A stretch of 38,529 nucleotides of DNA, taken from assembly GCA_044348085.1 (NCBI GenBank), contig JBIKTM010000015.1, forward strand, positions 1 through 38,529, given 5' to 3'. The translations under genes were made by a program, and so were the position numbers. The notes under the pieces were generated by a model, which was not told the DNA's origin, did no database searches, and saw only the letters and a list, made by a program, of their open reading frames with translations. This stretch comes from Verrucolacustris sp044348085. GTDB taxonomy: Bacteria; Verrucomicrobiota; Verrucomicrobiia; Methylacidiphilales; Verrucolacustridaceae. This document shows positions 1 to 8,637 of this stretch, piece by piece. How positions within the stretch are numbered: the stretch's first letter is position 1; every line of letters begins with the position of its first letter.

Positions 1-494
1 AGACCTCCACCATGCAGGTTCGCTTGGGTGAGTCGGTCCTTCACTTTATTGCGGAGCGGGTCAAAACGAATGTGCGTCGCCTGGAAGGGGCTCTCAACCG
101 CGTTGCGGCTTGGGCTGCCTTGCATGATCGCCACATTACTCCTGCACAAGTCGAAGAGTTGCTGAAGGATTTCATCCAGCAGGAAACCAAGCCGATTGTC
201 ACGATCGAGCTGATCCAGCGCCGTGTTGCCGAAGGTTACGACCTTCGCGTCGCGGATATGACCAGCAAGCGGCGTCCTGCGCATATCGCTCTTCCCCGCA
301 TGGTGGCCATGTATCTGAGCAGAAAGATGACAGGAAAAAGCCTCCAGGAGATCGGAGAATCGTTCGGAGGTCGCGATCACGGGACCGTCCTCCACGCCTG
401 CAAGACCATCACCTCCAAAATGCAGGGGGATGACCGTCTCCACCAAATGGTGGGCCTTCTGACTCACAAGCTCGAAGAGCCGGCCGAGCGTTAA
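1..494 (+). CDS. dnaA: Chromosomal replication initiator protein DnaA, C-terminal part (5' end outside window)
   Basis: DnaA is the AAA+ initiator that binds DnaA boxes at oriC and opens the duplex. Only the C-terminal portion is present. The reading frame is open to the left edge, with Thr-Ser-Thr before the first visible ATG at 12, so that ATG is internal. The first residues (IAERVKTNVRRLEGALNRV) match the end of the AAA+ domain, and the rest is DNA-binding domain IV. The DnaA signature GGRDHGTVLHACKTI is encoded from about 366, with Gly where many bacteria have Ser (GGRDHSTV). The gene ends with TAA at 492-494 and is followed by a gene-free region and then dnaN, the classical order around an origin. 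Identification is very secure; only the start is missing. Confidence 0.97.
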   Translation, partial: TSTMQVRLGESVLHFIAERVKTNVRRLEGALNRVAAWAALHDRHITPAQVEELLKDFIQQETKPIVTIELIQRRVAEGYDLRVADMTSKRRPAHIALPRMVAMYLSRKMTGKSLQEIGESFGGRDHGTVLHACKTITSKMQGDDRLHQMVGLLTHKLEEPAER

Positions 495-944
495 ACCCAA
501 TCACTCAGACACGAAGCTCTTTTCCGCGCATCCGCGTGGGATAGAGATTTTATGTCGTTTGTAAAAGCCCCCATTTCCCCACACGCTCGCGATGCAAAAC
601 GAAAAACCCAGTGCTTATGAAAAAAACTTTTTTCTCAAAAATCGACGGTTGCCCGACTGTTATTCCCGTGGGTATCCCCAGTTCATTGCCATTTACTCAC
701 CGCTACAGAGAGGATTTGAGTCTCCCTGTGAATAGCCATCAAATCAGGACGAGAATCTTGTGAGAAGGATATCCCCGCACCAACAAGCAGGGTTATTTTT
801 AAAACCTATCCACGGCTTATTCTTCACCCAACCTGTTGACGCTCGGCGTGTTAAAGAAAAACTGGTGGCTTATCCACTTGCTTATGATTATGGTTTATTT
901 ACTTCTATATTTACCTATCCCAATCTTCTGACTCTCAAAACTTC
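495..944. other. Gene-free dnaA-dnaN intergenic region, candidate oriC
   Basis: This 450-base gap between dnaA and dnaN has no convincing gene. It contains one near-consensus DnaA box (TTATCCACT, 870-878) and weaker matches: CTATCCACG at 806-814 and TGTGAATAG at 727-735 on the opposite strand. A/T-rich runs lie around 790-805 and 879-915, next to the best box, as expected for a duplex-unwinding element. A short reading frame at 760-948 resembles no known family and spans these sites, so it is discounted. Origins commonly lie beside dnaA, so an origin here is plausible. The boxes are few, however, and the other flank of dnaA is not visible. Confidence 0.45.
870..878 (+). promoter_or_regulatory. 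DnaA box, near-consensus
   Basis: TTATCCACT matches the DnaA-box consensus TTATNCACA at 8 of 9 positions. It sits about 70 bases upstream of dnaN beside an A/T-rich stretch. It could serve origin firing, DnaA control of dnaN, or both. Confidence 0.45.
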
Positions 945-2054
945 ATGAAACTCATCCTCCAAAAACAGAAATTCCTTAACGCTCTATCTGCAGTCCAAAA
1001 TGTGGTTGGGTCACGCACCCCAATCGGCATTTTAAACAATCTTCTTTTGAAGGCAGATAAAAGCGAACTCACGATATCAGCGACCGACTTGGATATCGGG
1101 ATTCGGACCTCGTGCGAAGTCGGGGTGGAAAAGCCAGGGTCCATCACACTGCCTGCCCGCAGGCTCTTTAGCATTATTCGGGAGCTGCCTTCTGAAGAGC
1201 TGACCTTGGACGTGGACAGCAAGCTGAGCGCGACGATGCGATGCGGCTCGGCCGTGTTCAAAATTATGGGGATGCCGTCCGAGGAGTTCCCGGCGATCCC
1301 AGAATTCCCCGCAAAGACCAGCGAGAAGAATCCTATCTACAAAATCGAACAGAAAGCCCTTAAGGAGCTCCTCAAGAGAGTTTCCTATGCGATGTCCGCA
1401 GATGAGAAGCGCTACGTTTTAAACGGCCTCCTGCTTTGTTTAAAGGACGGCAAGCTCACGATTGTTGCAACGGACGGAAGGCGGCTGGCTTTGACCGATC
1501 AAGAAATGGATTTTCCGAAAACTGGCGAACGAGAATTTATCCTACCCGCAAAAGCGGTTCTCGAGCTCCAGCGCTTGTTGGGCGACAAAGAGGACGTTTC
1601 TTTTGTGGTGCTAGAGAACCAGATTCTCTTTTCCTTTGGGACTACAGAAATCGCGGCCAAAATGGTGGAGGGAAATTATCCGAACTATAGGCAGGTCATC
1701 CCTGCGGATGCCAAAGAGAGGGTCACCTTGGAGAGGGAACTCTTCTTGAACTCCGTACGTCGGGTAGCCCTGCTTTCCAGCGAGAAATCCAACTCGGTCA
1801 AACTCACCTTTGGCAAAAATAATCTCGAAATTGCCGCGAACACGCCCGACGTGGGAGAGGCCCATGAATCGATTCCCGTACAGTATAAGGGCAAGGAATT
1901 CACGATGGCGTTCAACCCCGATTTTCTGATCGATCCTCTAAAAAATATTGAGGACGACAGCGTTCACTTTGATTTTATCGATGAGCTCAGCCCCGGCGTG
2001 ATCCGCTACAACAAACCGTTTCTTTATGTGATCATGCCGATGCGGACGGCCTGA
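945..2054 (+). CDS. dnaN: DNA polymerase III subunit beta (sliding clamp)
   Basis: The beta clamp forms a ring dimer that tethers DNA polymerase III and other repair and replication proteins to DNA. The 369-residue product has the usual length for three clamp domains. The start MKLILQKQKFLNALSAVQNVVGSR is typical, LKDGKLTIVATDGRRLAL is the conserved central-domain motif, and the C-terminus ends with the signature FLYVIMPMR. No clear Shine-Dalgarno sequence precedes the ATG. The gene lies 450 bases after dnaA and 10 bases before recF, so dnaN and recF are probably co-transcribed. Identification is secure. Confidence 0.98.
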   Translation: MKLILQKQKFLNALSAVQNVVGSRTPIGILNNLLLKADKSELTISATDLDIGIRTSCEVGVEKPGSITLPARRLFSIIRELPSEELTLDVDSKLSATMRCGSAVFKIMGMPSEEFPAIPEFPAKTSEKNPIYKIEQKALKELLKRVSYAMSADEKRYVLNGLLLCLKDGKLTIVATDGRRLALTDQEMDFPKTGEREFILPAKAVLELQRLLGDKEDVSFVVLENQILFSFGTTEIAAKMVEGNYPNYRQVIPADAKERVTLERELFLNSVRRVALLSSEKSNSVKLTFGKNNLEIAANTPDVGEAHESIPVQYKGKEFTMAFNPDFLIDPLKNIEDDSVHFDFIDELSPGVIRYNKPFLYVIMPMRTA

Positions 2055-2064
2055 GCCGCCCCGC

Positions 2065-3132
2065 GTGGTTCGGCATCTTCGACTCACCTCGTTTCGATGC
2101 CACTCTTCGCTTGAACTGGAAAATCTTGGTCCGCGTGTTCTGTTGTCTGGAGCGAATGGTCAGGGAAAAACAACGCTTCTCGAGTCGGTAGCGATTCTCG
2201 GGCGAATGCGCTCCTTCCGTACGCGCGCGTATCGGGAACTTACACAGCATGGGGCCGAAGGTTGGCGGGTGGATGGATCATGGGCGGATGAGGCAGGGCC
2301 TGTTCGATTGGGAATGGTTTGGCGAAACGGGGCTAGAGAGTTGGAGGTGGATGGGCGAGTCGGCGCAACGGTGGATGAGTTTTGGGGAAGAGCGTTGGTT
2401 GTCGTCGCACATGGGGGAGACACCTCAATTTTAGAGGGCGGATCAGCTGAAAGGCGGGGAGGCTTTGACCTGCTATTAGCAGAAACAGATCCAAGTCGGC
2501 TGGGGGATTTGCGAACTTTGCGGGAAGTTTGCAAACAGAGATCCGCCCTACTGAGATTACCTCGCGCATCTCGAGAGGAGTGGGAAGCGTGGACAACCCG
2601 TCTTGGAGAGTTGGCAAAAATATTGCAACCCGCACGGCGCGCCTTGGCCGAGATTTTTTTACCGCATTTGGAAGAGGCCCATAAAAAACTAACCGCAGGC
2701 GCGGAGAAGTTGAAGGTGACCTATCAACCCGACGAACCAGTTCCTGATTCAGGGCCAGGACGGGATCGCCTTTGGGGGATTGAGCGGGAAAGAGGCATCA
2801 ACCTGACAGGACCTCAAAGAGATGACTGGGATTTCAAGCTAGGAGGAAAAAGTTTGTCGCGATACGGATCGGAGGGGCAACGGAGATCTGCTTGCTTGGC
2901 GGTGCGTTTGGCCGAGCTGGCTCTTTTGAGGCAGGGCAGACAGCGAAGCCCGGTATTTCTTTTGGATGACGCCCTCAAAGAACTGGATGAGGCACGGCGG
3001 GAGGCCTTTTGGCGGGTGATTCCGGATGAGTGCCAAGTCTTGTACGCAACGGCACACGATCGACCCAAGCAGGGGGATTCGTGGGTTATTATGGAGATTT
3101 CCCCCGGGGTCGCAAAAAAGCAAAAGGGGTGA
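2065..3132 (+). CDS. recF: DNA replication and repair protein RecF
   Basis: RecF is an SMC-like ABC ATPase that binds gapped DNA and loads RecA with RecO and RecR. The 355-residue product has the N-terminal HLRLTSFRCHSSLELE segment, a Walker A motif GANGQGKT at residues 29-36, the ABC signature region LSRYGSEGQRRS, and a Walker B/D-loop region VFLLDDALKELD. The start is GTG at 2065, ten bases after the dnaN stop; this start is needed to keep the conserved beta strand before the Walker A motif. The length is normal for the family. It is likely transcribed with dnaN, the common bacterial arrangement. Confidence 0.96.
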   Translation: MVRHLRLTSFRCHSSLELENLGPRVLLSGANGQGKTTLLESVAILGRMRSFRTRAYRELTQHGAEGWRVDGSWADEAGPVRLGMVWRNGARELEVDGRVGATVDEFWGRALVVVAHGGDTSILEGGSAERRGGFDLLLAETDPSRLGDLRTLREVCKQRSALLRLPRASREEWEAWTTRLGELAKILQPARRALAEIFLPHLEEAHKKLTAGAEKLKVTYQPDEPVPDSGPGRDRLWGIERERGINLTGPQRDDWDFKLGGKSLSRYGSEGQRRSACLAVRLAELALLRQGRQRSPVFLLDDALKELDEARREAFWRVIPDECQVLYATAHDRPKQGDSWVIMEISPGVAKKQKG

Positions 3133-3193
3133 GCCTTGCCAATGGGGGTGGGCAACCCTTACGATTCTCGCCCGTTTGAAATCATGAAAAAAT

Positions 3194-3200
3194 TAAGGAG
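3194..3200 (+). promoter_or_regulatory. Ribosome binding site of the transketolase gene
   Basis: TAAGGAG lies 8 bases before the ATG at 3209. It decides the start against an out-of-frame ATG at 3201, which falls inside the spacer. Confidence 0.7.
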
Positions 3201-3208
3201 ATGGACCT

Positions 3209-5266
3209 ATGGCTACTGAAGTTGGACCTGTAAAATCAGTCGAGGTGCCGCCGTTGCGGCCTCTCAAAATTCCCAATCGACTTGCCGCAACACCCAAACA
3301 AGGCCCCAAGTACCCAAGGAAGGTTCGAAATAGCGCTGGGCAGGAAGTGATTTTGGCAGACCCAGTGATGACTCGGGCGTTGGTGGCACTGATGGACACC
3401 CACGCAGTCATTGGGGGCGCTGCTTGTCACTGGGGAGGTCCTGCGGCTTTGGCCGAGATCATGTCGGCAATCCACGGGGTAATGTTTGCGGAAAAAAACA
3501 GGCCTTGGCACGAGGCGTACAACTTTGTCAACGATGCAGGGCATACGGAAAATGGGGTGTACGCCTTACGCGCTCAGTACGGGTTCGATGGAATGACGTT
3601 TGATGATCTGAAAAAGTTTCGCTCCATTGAAAGCAAGCTGACGGGTCACGGAGAAAGCCACCTCAACCCAGAAGGAGTCTTCATTAGCAACGGACCGTTG
3701 GGCTCGGGAATTCCTGTCGCTCAGGGACTGGCTCTGGGTGACAAATTGGCAAAACGGGATCGTGTCACATTCTGCGTGATTTCGGACGGAGGCTGCATGG
3801 AGGGCGAGGCCAAAGAGGCAATGGCGGCGATTCCAGGATTGGCGAGTCGCAATGAGATCAACCCGTTTATTTTGATTGTTTCTGACAATGACACCAAACT
3901 TTCCGGAAGAATTTCTGAGGACAGTTTTTCGATGGAACCCACATTTGCGGGATTGGCGGAACTGGGGTGGAACGTTCGTCCCGTCAAGGAGGGGCAAAAT
4001 CTGGAAAAAGTGTACCAGGCGGTGGAACAAGCACTGGTAGAGGCGAAGGGAGACCCGCGGAGACCTGTTTGTCTTTGGGTGAAAACGATCAAGGGTTATG
4101 GCGTAAAGGAAACGGAAAAGAGCTCATCCGGCGGACACGGGTTCCCACTCAAAGACGGAGAGAAAATTATTCCGTTTGTTGAGGAAATTACGGGCGGAAA
4201 AACCCCCGTAGAGCTTAAAACATGGGCCGAGGGACTTCGAAAAGATTGGGAGACAAAACAGACATCCAAGGCCGGAGCGGCAAGCTCCTCTTCGCCGGTT
4301 AAAAAAGAAAAAGTACAGGCGGGCTTTGCAAGAGCAGCCGTGAAAGCGGCTCAAGAGGGATTGCCTGTTGTTTCGATTAGCGCGGATCTGCCGGGCTCAA
4401 CCGGTGTGGCGGCGTTTCAAAAAGCTGTGCCAGGTCGATCGTTCGATATTGGCATAGCAGAGGCAAATATGGTCAGCACATGCACGGGTCTTTCCAAGAC
4501 CGGATTTATTCCTGTTGCGGACACATTTTCACAATTTGGAATTACGAAGGGGAACTTGCCGATCATCATGGCAGCCCTTTCTCAAGGGCCCATTGTGGGT
4601 GCGTTTACGCACGCGGGTTTTCAAGATGCGGCCGACGGGGCTTCTCACGAAGCGACTACGTACTTCTCAGCAGTCAGCGCGATTCCCCACACGTTGGCGA
4701 TCGCGGTCAGCTGTTCGGAGCAGGCGGAGGCGCTTATGCTCGCCGCATTCCAACGGTTGGCAAAAGAGAGGGAGTCAGGAAAAGATGGGGAGAGCGTACT
4801 CTTTTTTGCAGGACGCGAGGATTTTCCTGCACGGCTAGGGGAACGGCCTGAGGGATACCCTTGGGGAAAAGCAACAGTTCTGCGAAAAGGAAAAGATGTG
4901 GTTCTGGTGGCGTGTGGCCCGATGGTGCCGCTTGCGCTTGAGGCTGCAGAACTTTTGGCAAAGGAGGGGAAAGAGGCGACGGTAATTGATAATCCATTTG
5001 TCAATCGACCCGATCTAAAAACAATCGCCCCTGCTGTCACTGCGGCGGGAGGACGAGTGGTGACGATCGAGGATCATCAGGTGGTTGGCGGAATGGGTTC
5101 TATGCTAATCCACGCTTTGGCGATTCAGGGAGTTGCGCTCAAGACAGCGGCCATTGGCATGAAGGGTGAGTTTGGGCGCTCCGCCTACAGCGCTAGGGAG
5201 CTGTACGAACATTTTGGCATGGGGCCGAAAGATATTGTTTCTGCCGCGCGGAAACTTGCTCCTTGA
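3209..5266 (+). CDS. tkt: Transketolase-like thiamine diphosphate enzyme
   Basis: Transketolase moves two-carbon ketol units between sugar phosphates in the pentose phosphate or Calvin pathways using thiamine diphosphate. The 685-residue product has the full three-domain layout. The N-terminal ThDP domain shows CHWGG (73-77), FVNDAGHTENG, SNGPLGSGIPVAQG (160-173) and the cofactor motif ISDGGCMEGEAKEA (191-204) followed by SDND. The pyrimidine domain has GIAEANM and DGASHEAT, the counterparts of transketolase IAEHNM and DGPTHQP. A transketolase C-terminal domain follows. Several hallmark residues are atypical: HWGG rather than HPG, SDGG rather than GDG, and AEAN rather than AEHN. An N-terminal extension of about 45 residues is present. 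It may be a divergent transketolase or a relative with altered donor use. It follows recF by 76 bases with a strong ribosome binding site. Confidence 0.85.
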   Translation: MATEVGPVKSVEVPPLRPLKIPNRLAATPKQGPKYPRKVRNSAGQEVILADPVMTRALVALMDTHAVIGGAACHWGGPAALAEIMSAIHGVMFAEKNRPWHEAYNFVNDAGHTENGVYALRAQYGFDGMTFDDLKKFRSIESKLTGHGESHLNPEGVFISNGPLGSGIPVAQGLALGDKLAKRDRVTFCVISDGGCMEGEAKEAMAAIPGLASRNEINPFILIVSDNDTKLSGRISEDSFSMEPTFAGLAELGWNVRPVKEGQNLEKVYQAVEQALVEAKGDPRRPVCLWVKTIKGYGVKETEKSSSGGHGFPLKDGEKIIPFVEEITGGKTPVELKTWAEGLRKDWETKQTSKAGAASSSSPVKKEKVQAGFARAAVKAAQEGLPVVSISADLPGSTGVAAFQKAVPGRSFDIGIAEANMVSTCTGLSKTGFIPVADTFSQFGITKGNLPIIMAALSQGPIVGAFTHAGFQDAADGASHEATTYFSAVSAIPHTLAIAVSCSEQAEALMLAAFQRLAKERESGKDGESVLFFAGREDFPARLGERPEGYPWGKATVLRKGKDVVLVACGPMVPLALEAAELLAKEGKEATVIDNPFVNRPDLKTIAPAVTAAGGRVVTIEDHQVVGGMGSMLIHALAIQGVALKTAAIGMKGEFGRSAYSARELYEHFGMGPKDIVSAARKLAP

Positions 5267-6654
5267 TTCGGCTATTCCGTGCGTGGGTCTGCGCGATCTG
5301 CCTGGTGGGCCCCAGTGTAGGGTGTGCAGAAATCTTGATCTTGGATAAGAACGGCGAAGCCGTACTTGTGACAGCACAAGAAGTCAGGGAAGAAAAAAAA
5401 ACAATTCAGTTCAAGGAGTTGGATGGAACCAAAAGAGAGGTGGAATTAGGGAAAGTTTTGGGAAAACTTCCCAGCACGCCTTTGCCGGAGCAGGAGTTAT
5501 CACGGGAGCAGGCAGTATCCGCTATCAATAAGATTCTGGAGGCTAAGGCTCAGCACCCAAATCTCGAACAGCCGCTGCATAAGGAGCTGGAAATTTGGAA
5601 AGAGAGATTGGACAAAATGCCCTCTCCAGAGGATCCCGAAGCGCTTGCCAAGGCCGAGGCGGCGTTCGCCGCAGCTACGGAGAAAGCCATTCCCCAAGCG
5701 TATGATGGGAAAAAAAGCTACACGACCGAAGAGCTTGGCAGGCAAGTAGAGGCACTGGCGGCGCTTTCGAAGGAGTTTCCGGAGCGCGCGCAGGAGGTTG
5801 AAAACATCGGTGCGCCTTGGCGCTTGGAGATGGAGCACCAACAAGCGGGCAGAAAAAAATTCGAAGGGAGGTGGTTTGAGCCAGAAGATTGGGAAAAGGA
5901 AAAGGAGACACGGAACGATGTCGCGAAGAAGGCCTTTTTGGCAAAGATTCAAGCCCCAGCGGTAGCTCCAATTCTTTTCAGCCAAGGAGTTTTCGTGGCT
6001 GGCTTGGGGCTTGTTTTTGGGGGCGCGCTTCTTGGCCTCAGCTTCCTTTTTCACGGCGTGGTGGAGCTGTTACGGCACAGGGCCTGGTGGAAGGGAAGCG
6101 CGTGGGCATTGGCAGGAATGTGCCTTTTTTCTCTTATGGCAAGAGCGACGGTTCTTGCGATCGGCGTGCCTGAGCCTCCACTGGTTCTCAAAAAAGATAA
6201 CCGAACCACGCTGGAAGATTTGCTCTGGTCGCAGGTGGGCCTCAAAGAGGCACTGCCTGCGGAGGTAAAGCTGAGCGATGCTGAGATTAACGATTGGTGG
6301 GGACGGCGGTTGCGGTTTGCAGTCGTCGGGGTGACGGACATCCTTGCTGTGAGCACGGAGAGGTGGCAACTGGAGTTTGTTGAGGGCGGAATGACTCTCG
6401 ATCGCACGGGCCGATGGCTGGGACAAACCCTCGTTTTAAGGCATGAACTGATATTTAGTCGCTCGGAAAAGGGGGAGAATATCTATCGGGTAGAAGCCAG
6501 CCTGGGAAAGCTACCCCTGCCGCCCGCACTGGTTTTGCGCACATGGAATCAGTGGGTAGACAGTCTGCTTGAGCAGGTGGCCCTCTTCCCGGGATCCAAA
6601 AGCGTGCAGCTCGATCGAATTGAGAAAGGGGTGGTCGTTTTTACCACCCAGTAA
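5263..6654 (+). CDS. Exported or membrane protein of unknown function
   Basis: No family was recognised. The start is taken as TTG at 5263, overlapping the transketolase stop in TTGA, which suggests translational coupling. The first 22 residues look like a signal peptide (a hydrophobic core ending near VGCAEI). Residues about 25-235 are rich in Lys and Glu and probably helical, possibly coiled coil (for example LEQPLHKELEIWKERLDKM). Two hydrophobic segments follow, at about 235-272 (containing VFVAGLGLVFGGALLGLSFL) and 279-301 (ALAGMCLFSLMARATVLAI). A soluble tail of about 160 residues contains EINDWWGRRLRF. A long periplasmic N-terminal region anchored by two helices is likely. It sits directly before the MoxR/Bat operon but is separated from it by 79 bases with a candidate promoter, so a functional link is only suggestive. 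Confidence 0.7.
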   Translation: MIRLFRAWVCAICLVGPSVGCAEILILDKNGEAVLVTAQEVREEKKTIQFKELDGTKREVELGKVLGKLPSTPLPEQELSREQAVSAINKILEAKAQHPNLEQPLHKELEIWKERLDKMPSPEDPEALAKAEAAFAAATEKAIPQAYDGKKSYTTEELGRQVEALAALSKEFPERAQEVENIGAPWRLEMEHQQAGRKKFEGRWFEPEDWEKEKETRNDVAKKAFLAKIQAPAVAPILFSQGVFVAGLGLVFGGALLGLSFLFHGVVELLRHRAWWKGSAWALAGMCLFSLMARATVLAIGVPEPPLVLKKDNRTTLEDLLWSQVGLKEALPAEVKLSDAEINDWWGRRLRFAVVGVTDILAVSTERWQLEFVEGGMTLDRTGRWLGQTLVLRHELIFSRSEKGENIYRVEASLGKLPLPPALVLRTWNQWVDSLLEQVALFPGSKSVQLDRIEKGVVVFTTQ

Positions 6655-6681
6655 AGGGAGAGGCGGACCTAATCGCGGGGG

Positions 6682-6712
6682 TTGAAATTTGGCGCGGGGT
6701 TAGGGATATTAT
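6682..6712 (+). promoter_or_regulatory. Candidate sigma-70-type promoter for the MoxR/Bat operon
   Basis: TTGAAA at 6682-6687 is followed after 18-19 bases by ATATTA/TATTAT (6706-6712). It lies in the only non-coding gap upstream of the operon. The spacing is slightly long and the call rests on visual matching alone. Confidence 0.35.
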
Positions 6713-6733
6713 GATTAAGGAGTACTCTGAATT

Positions 6734-7702
6734 ATGACCAATGGCAAAGAGTGGGCAGCACGGATTCGAGGAGAGGTACAAAAGGCAATCATTGGCCAAG
6801 ATGAGGTAATCGAACGCCTTCTCGTGGCTCTTCTGGCAAATGGGCATGTTTTGCTAGAAGGTCTTCCCGGATTAGCCAAGACACTACTAATCAAAAGCCT
6901 TGGGTCGGCAATGGGCTTGGATTTCGAGCGGATTCAATTCACGCCTGATCTTTTGCCAAGTGATGTTGTGGGAACAATGGTGTTTCAGCCAAAAGAGGGA
7001 ACCTTCCGCGTTCATCAAGGCCCCGTTTTTGCAAACCTAGTCCTTGCGGACGAAATCAACCGTGCCCCAGCCAAGGTTCAAAGCGCCCTTCTGGAAGCGA
7101 TGCAGGAGAGACAGGTCACGATTGGAGGAGAAACGCATCACCTGCCTAAGCCTTTCCTTGTGATGGCGACACAAAATCCGCTGGAGCAGGAAGGGACATA
7201 TCCGCTTCCTGAAGCACAGACGGATCGGTTCCTTTTCAAAATTCTCGTCGACTATCCAAGCGAGCAAGAAGAGCGTGCGATGATGGAGCGATGGGGGCAA
7301 CTCAGTATGCAGCCCAAGTTGGTCGCGGTGTCTTCGGGTGAGGAGTTGCTAGGCATGAGAAATAAGGTGGACGCAGTTCATCTAAGTCCTCCGCTTCAGG
7401 CGTATATGCTGGCTCTTGTGCGTGCCACTCGTGAGGCGGCGGCAGCGGCGGCAGGAAACGGGGAAAAAGTTTTGTCGTACGGGGCTAGTCCTCGAGCCTC
7501 TCTTGCCTTGGTACAGGCGGCGAGAGCTTTGGCGTGGTTGCATGGAATGGATCACGCAACACCTGAAGTAGTTCAAAATGTGTTTCTCGATGCCTTAAGA
7601 CACAGGGTGGGCCTTACCTATGAAGCGGAGGCGGAAGAGACAACCACAGATCAGATTTTACGAGGTGTACTCGACCGGATTCCTGTGCCCGCAGGGTATT
7701 AA
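6734..7702 (+). CDS. MoxR-family AAA+ ATPase
   Basis: MoxR ATPases act as chaperone-like remodellers and typically work with VWA-domain partners encoded next to them. The 322-residue product shows Walker A GLPGLAKT (43-50), Walker B LVLADEINRA (101-110, with Asp105-Glu106), sensor-1 ATQNP (144-148) and the family motif YPLPEAQTDRF (155-165). A C-terminal lid with YGASPRASLALVQAARALAW follows. AAGGAG at 6717-6722 precedes the ATG by 11 bases. It heads a run of six + strand genes with DUF58 and two VWA proteins downstream, the classic MoxR/Bat arrangement. Assignment to the family is secure; its substrate cannot be read from sequence. Confidence 0.93.
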   Translation: MTNGKEWAARIRGEVQKAIIGQDEVIERLLVALLANGHVLLEGLPGLAKTLLIKSLGSAMGLDFERIQFTPDLLPSDVVGTMVFQPKEGTFRVHQGPVFANLVLADEINRAPAKVQSALLEAMQERQVTIGGETHHLPKPFLVMATQNPLEQEGTYPLPEAQTDRFLFKILVDYPSEQEERAMMERWGQLSMQPKLVAVSSGEELLGMRNKVDAVHLSPPLQAYMLALVRATREAAAAAAGNGEKVLSYGASPRASLALVQAARALAWLHGMDHATPEVVQNVFLDALRHRVGLTYEAEAEETTTDQILRGVLDRIPVPAGY

Positions 7703-7725
7703 CGACGGAGGAGCTGACGGAGAAC

Positions 7726-8637
7726 ATGAGCACGGCAGTCGCGCCCGGAGAGGTGGCTCGCAAGGCACCGCTCGCTCTTTTGCGCAAACTGGAGTGGCGG
7801 GTGCGCATGGCGGCCGACTCGTTCTTGGGGGGCGAGTATCGATCGGCATTTCGTGGGCGGGGGAGGGAGTTTGATCAGGTCGTAAAGTATGAGTTCGGGG
7901 ACGATGTAAGGGATGTGGATTGGAATGTTTCGGCCAGACTGGGGGAGCTTTATCGAAAAAAATTCATCGAAGAGAGAGAGTTAACCGTAGTGATTCTGTT
8001 AGAGGACACCCCATCCCTTCAGTTCGGGTCGGGCCAGAGGACAAAACGAGAAGCCTTGTTGGAGCTGGCAGGACTTTTTGCCCTTACAGCTGCAGGGAAT
8101 AGGGATCGGGTGGGATTCTGGCATGCCACTCCATCGGGGCATCACGTGCGGCAACCTGTACGGGGGCGAGTCAATATTGTCAGAACAGCAGCCACACTAC
8201 TTGCCCAGCCGATTCCGAAGTTGGAGGACGGACCCGAGGTTTCCCTGGAATGGAAACTTTTTTTTCATGCGTTTCCCAAGCACAGCATTGTTTTGTGGCT
8301 GGGAGATTTTCCGCCTCGACCCGTGGGACCCGGATGGGCTGCCTTGCGAAAGCGGTATGAGATGATTGGGGTTAGGGTGGATGACCCGTGGGATATTCAG
8401 CTGCCCACGTTGGGTATTTTACCTGCGGTCGATCCAGAGTCGGGAGAGGTTCTTGCTTTTGATATGGGAACGAAGGAGAGCCAACAGAGACATGCACAGT
8501 GGGTGGCAGAGAGAGAGGCGGCATGGCAGGAGTGGTTTCCAAGCCCCCTACAAAGGATGACGGCGGGAACGGATGGAGATCTTCTCGATCCGCTGGTGAC
8601 TTTTTTTAGAAGAAGAATGCAAGGGGCAAGAAAGTGA
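7726..8637 (+). CDS. DUF58 domain protein of the MoxR/Bat operon
   Basis: The 303-residue product carries the DUF58 core motif, read here as RDVDWNVSARLGELYRKKF starting at residue 62, followed by EERELTVVILLEDTPSLQF, the first strand of a VWA-like fold. DUF58 proteins almost always accompany MoxR ATPases and VWA proteins, and are thought to be adaptor or effector partners; the exact role is not established. No signal peptide or strong transmembrane segment is seen, so it is probably cytoplasmic. It starts 23 bases after moxR with GGAG just upstream, and its stop overlaps the GTG start of the next gene in GTGA, implying coupled translation. Confidence 0.9.
   Translation: MSTAVAPGEVARKAPLALLRKLEWRVRMAADSFLGGEYRSAFRGRGREFDQVVKYEFGDDVRDVDWNVSARLGELYRKKFIEERELTVVILLEDTPSLQFGSGQRTKREALLELAGLFALTAAGNRDRVGFWHATPSGHHVRQPVRGRVNIVRTAATLLAQPIPKLEDGPEVSLEWKLFFHAFPKHSIVLWLGDFPPRPVGPGWAALRKRYEMIGVRVDDPWDIQLPTLGILPAVDPESGEVLAFDMGTKESQQRHAQWVAEREAAWQEWFPSPLQRMTAGTDGDLLDPLVTFFRRRMQGARK

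Noticed and set aside
12..14. ATG in the dnaA frame as a start codon
   Set aside because: The frame is open to the window edge and the following residues are internal to the AAA+ lid region, so the real start lies upstream.
619..634. A/T palindrome (A-run then T-run) as a terminator after dnaA
   Set aside because: No G/C-rich stem; more likely A/T-rich origin sequence.
760..948. Short + strand reading frame in the dnaA-dnaN gap
   Set aside because: No family resemblance, it spans DnaA-box-like sites and runs into the dnaN start; treated as non-coding.
5500..6054. Long antisense frame inside the unknown 463-residue gene
   Set aside because: Basic, low-complexity translation without family features; the + strand frame has a signal peptide, membrane helices and coupling to its neighbour.
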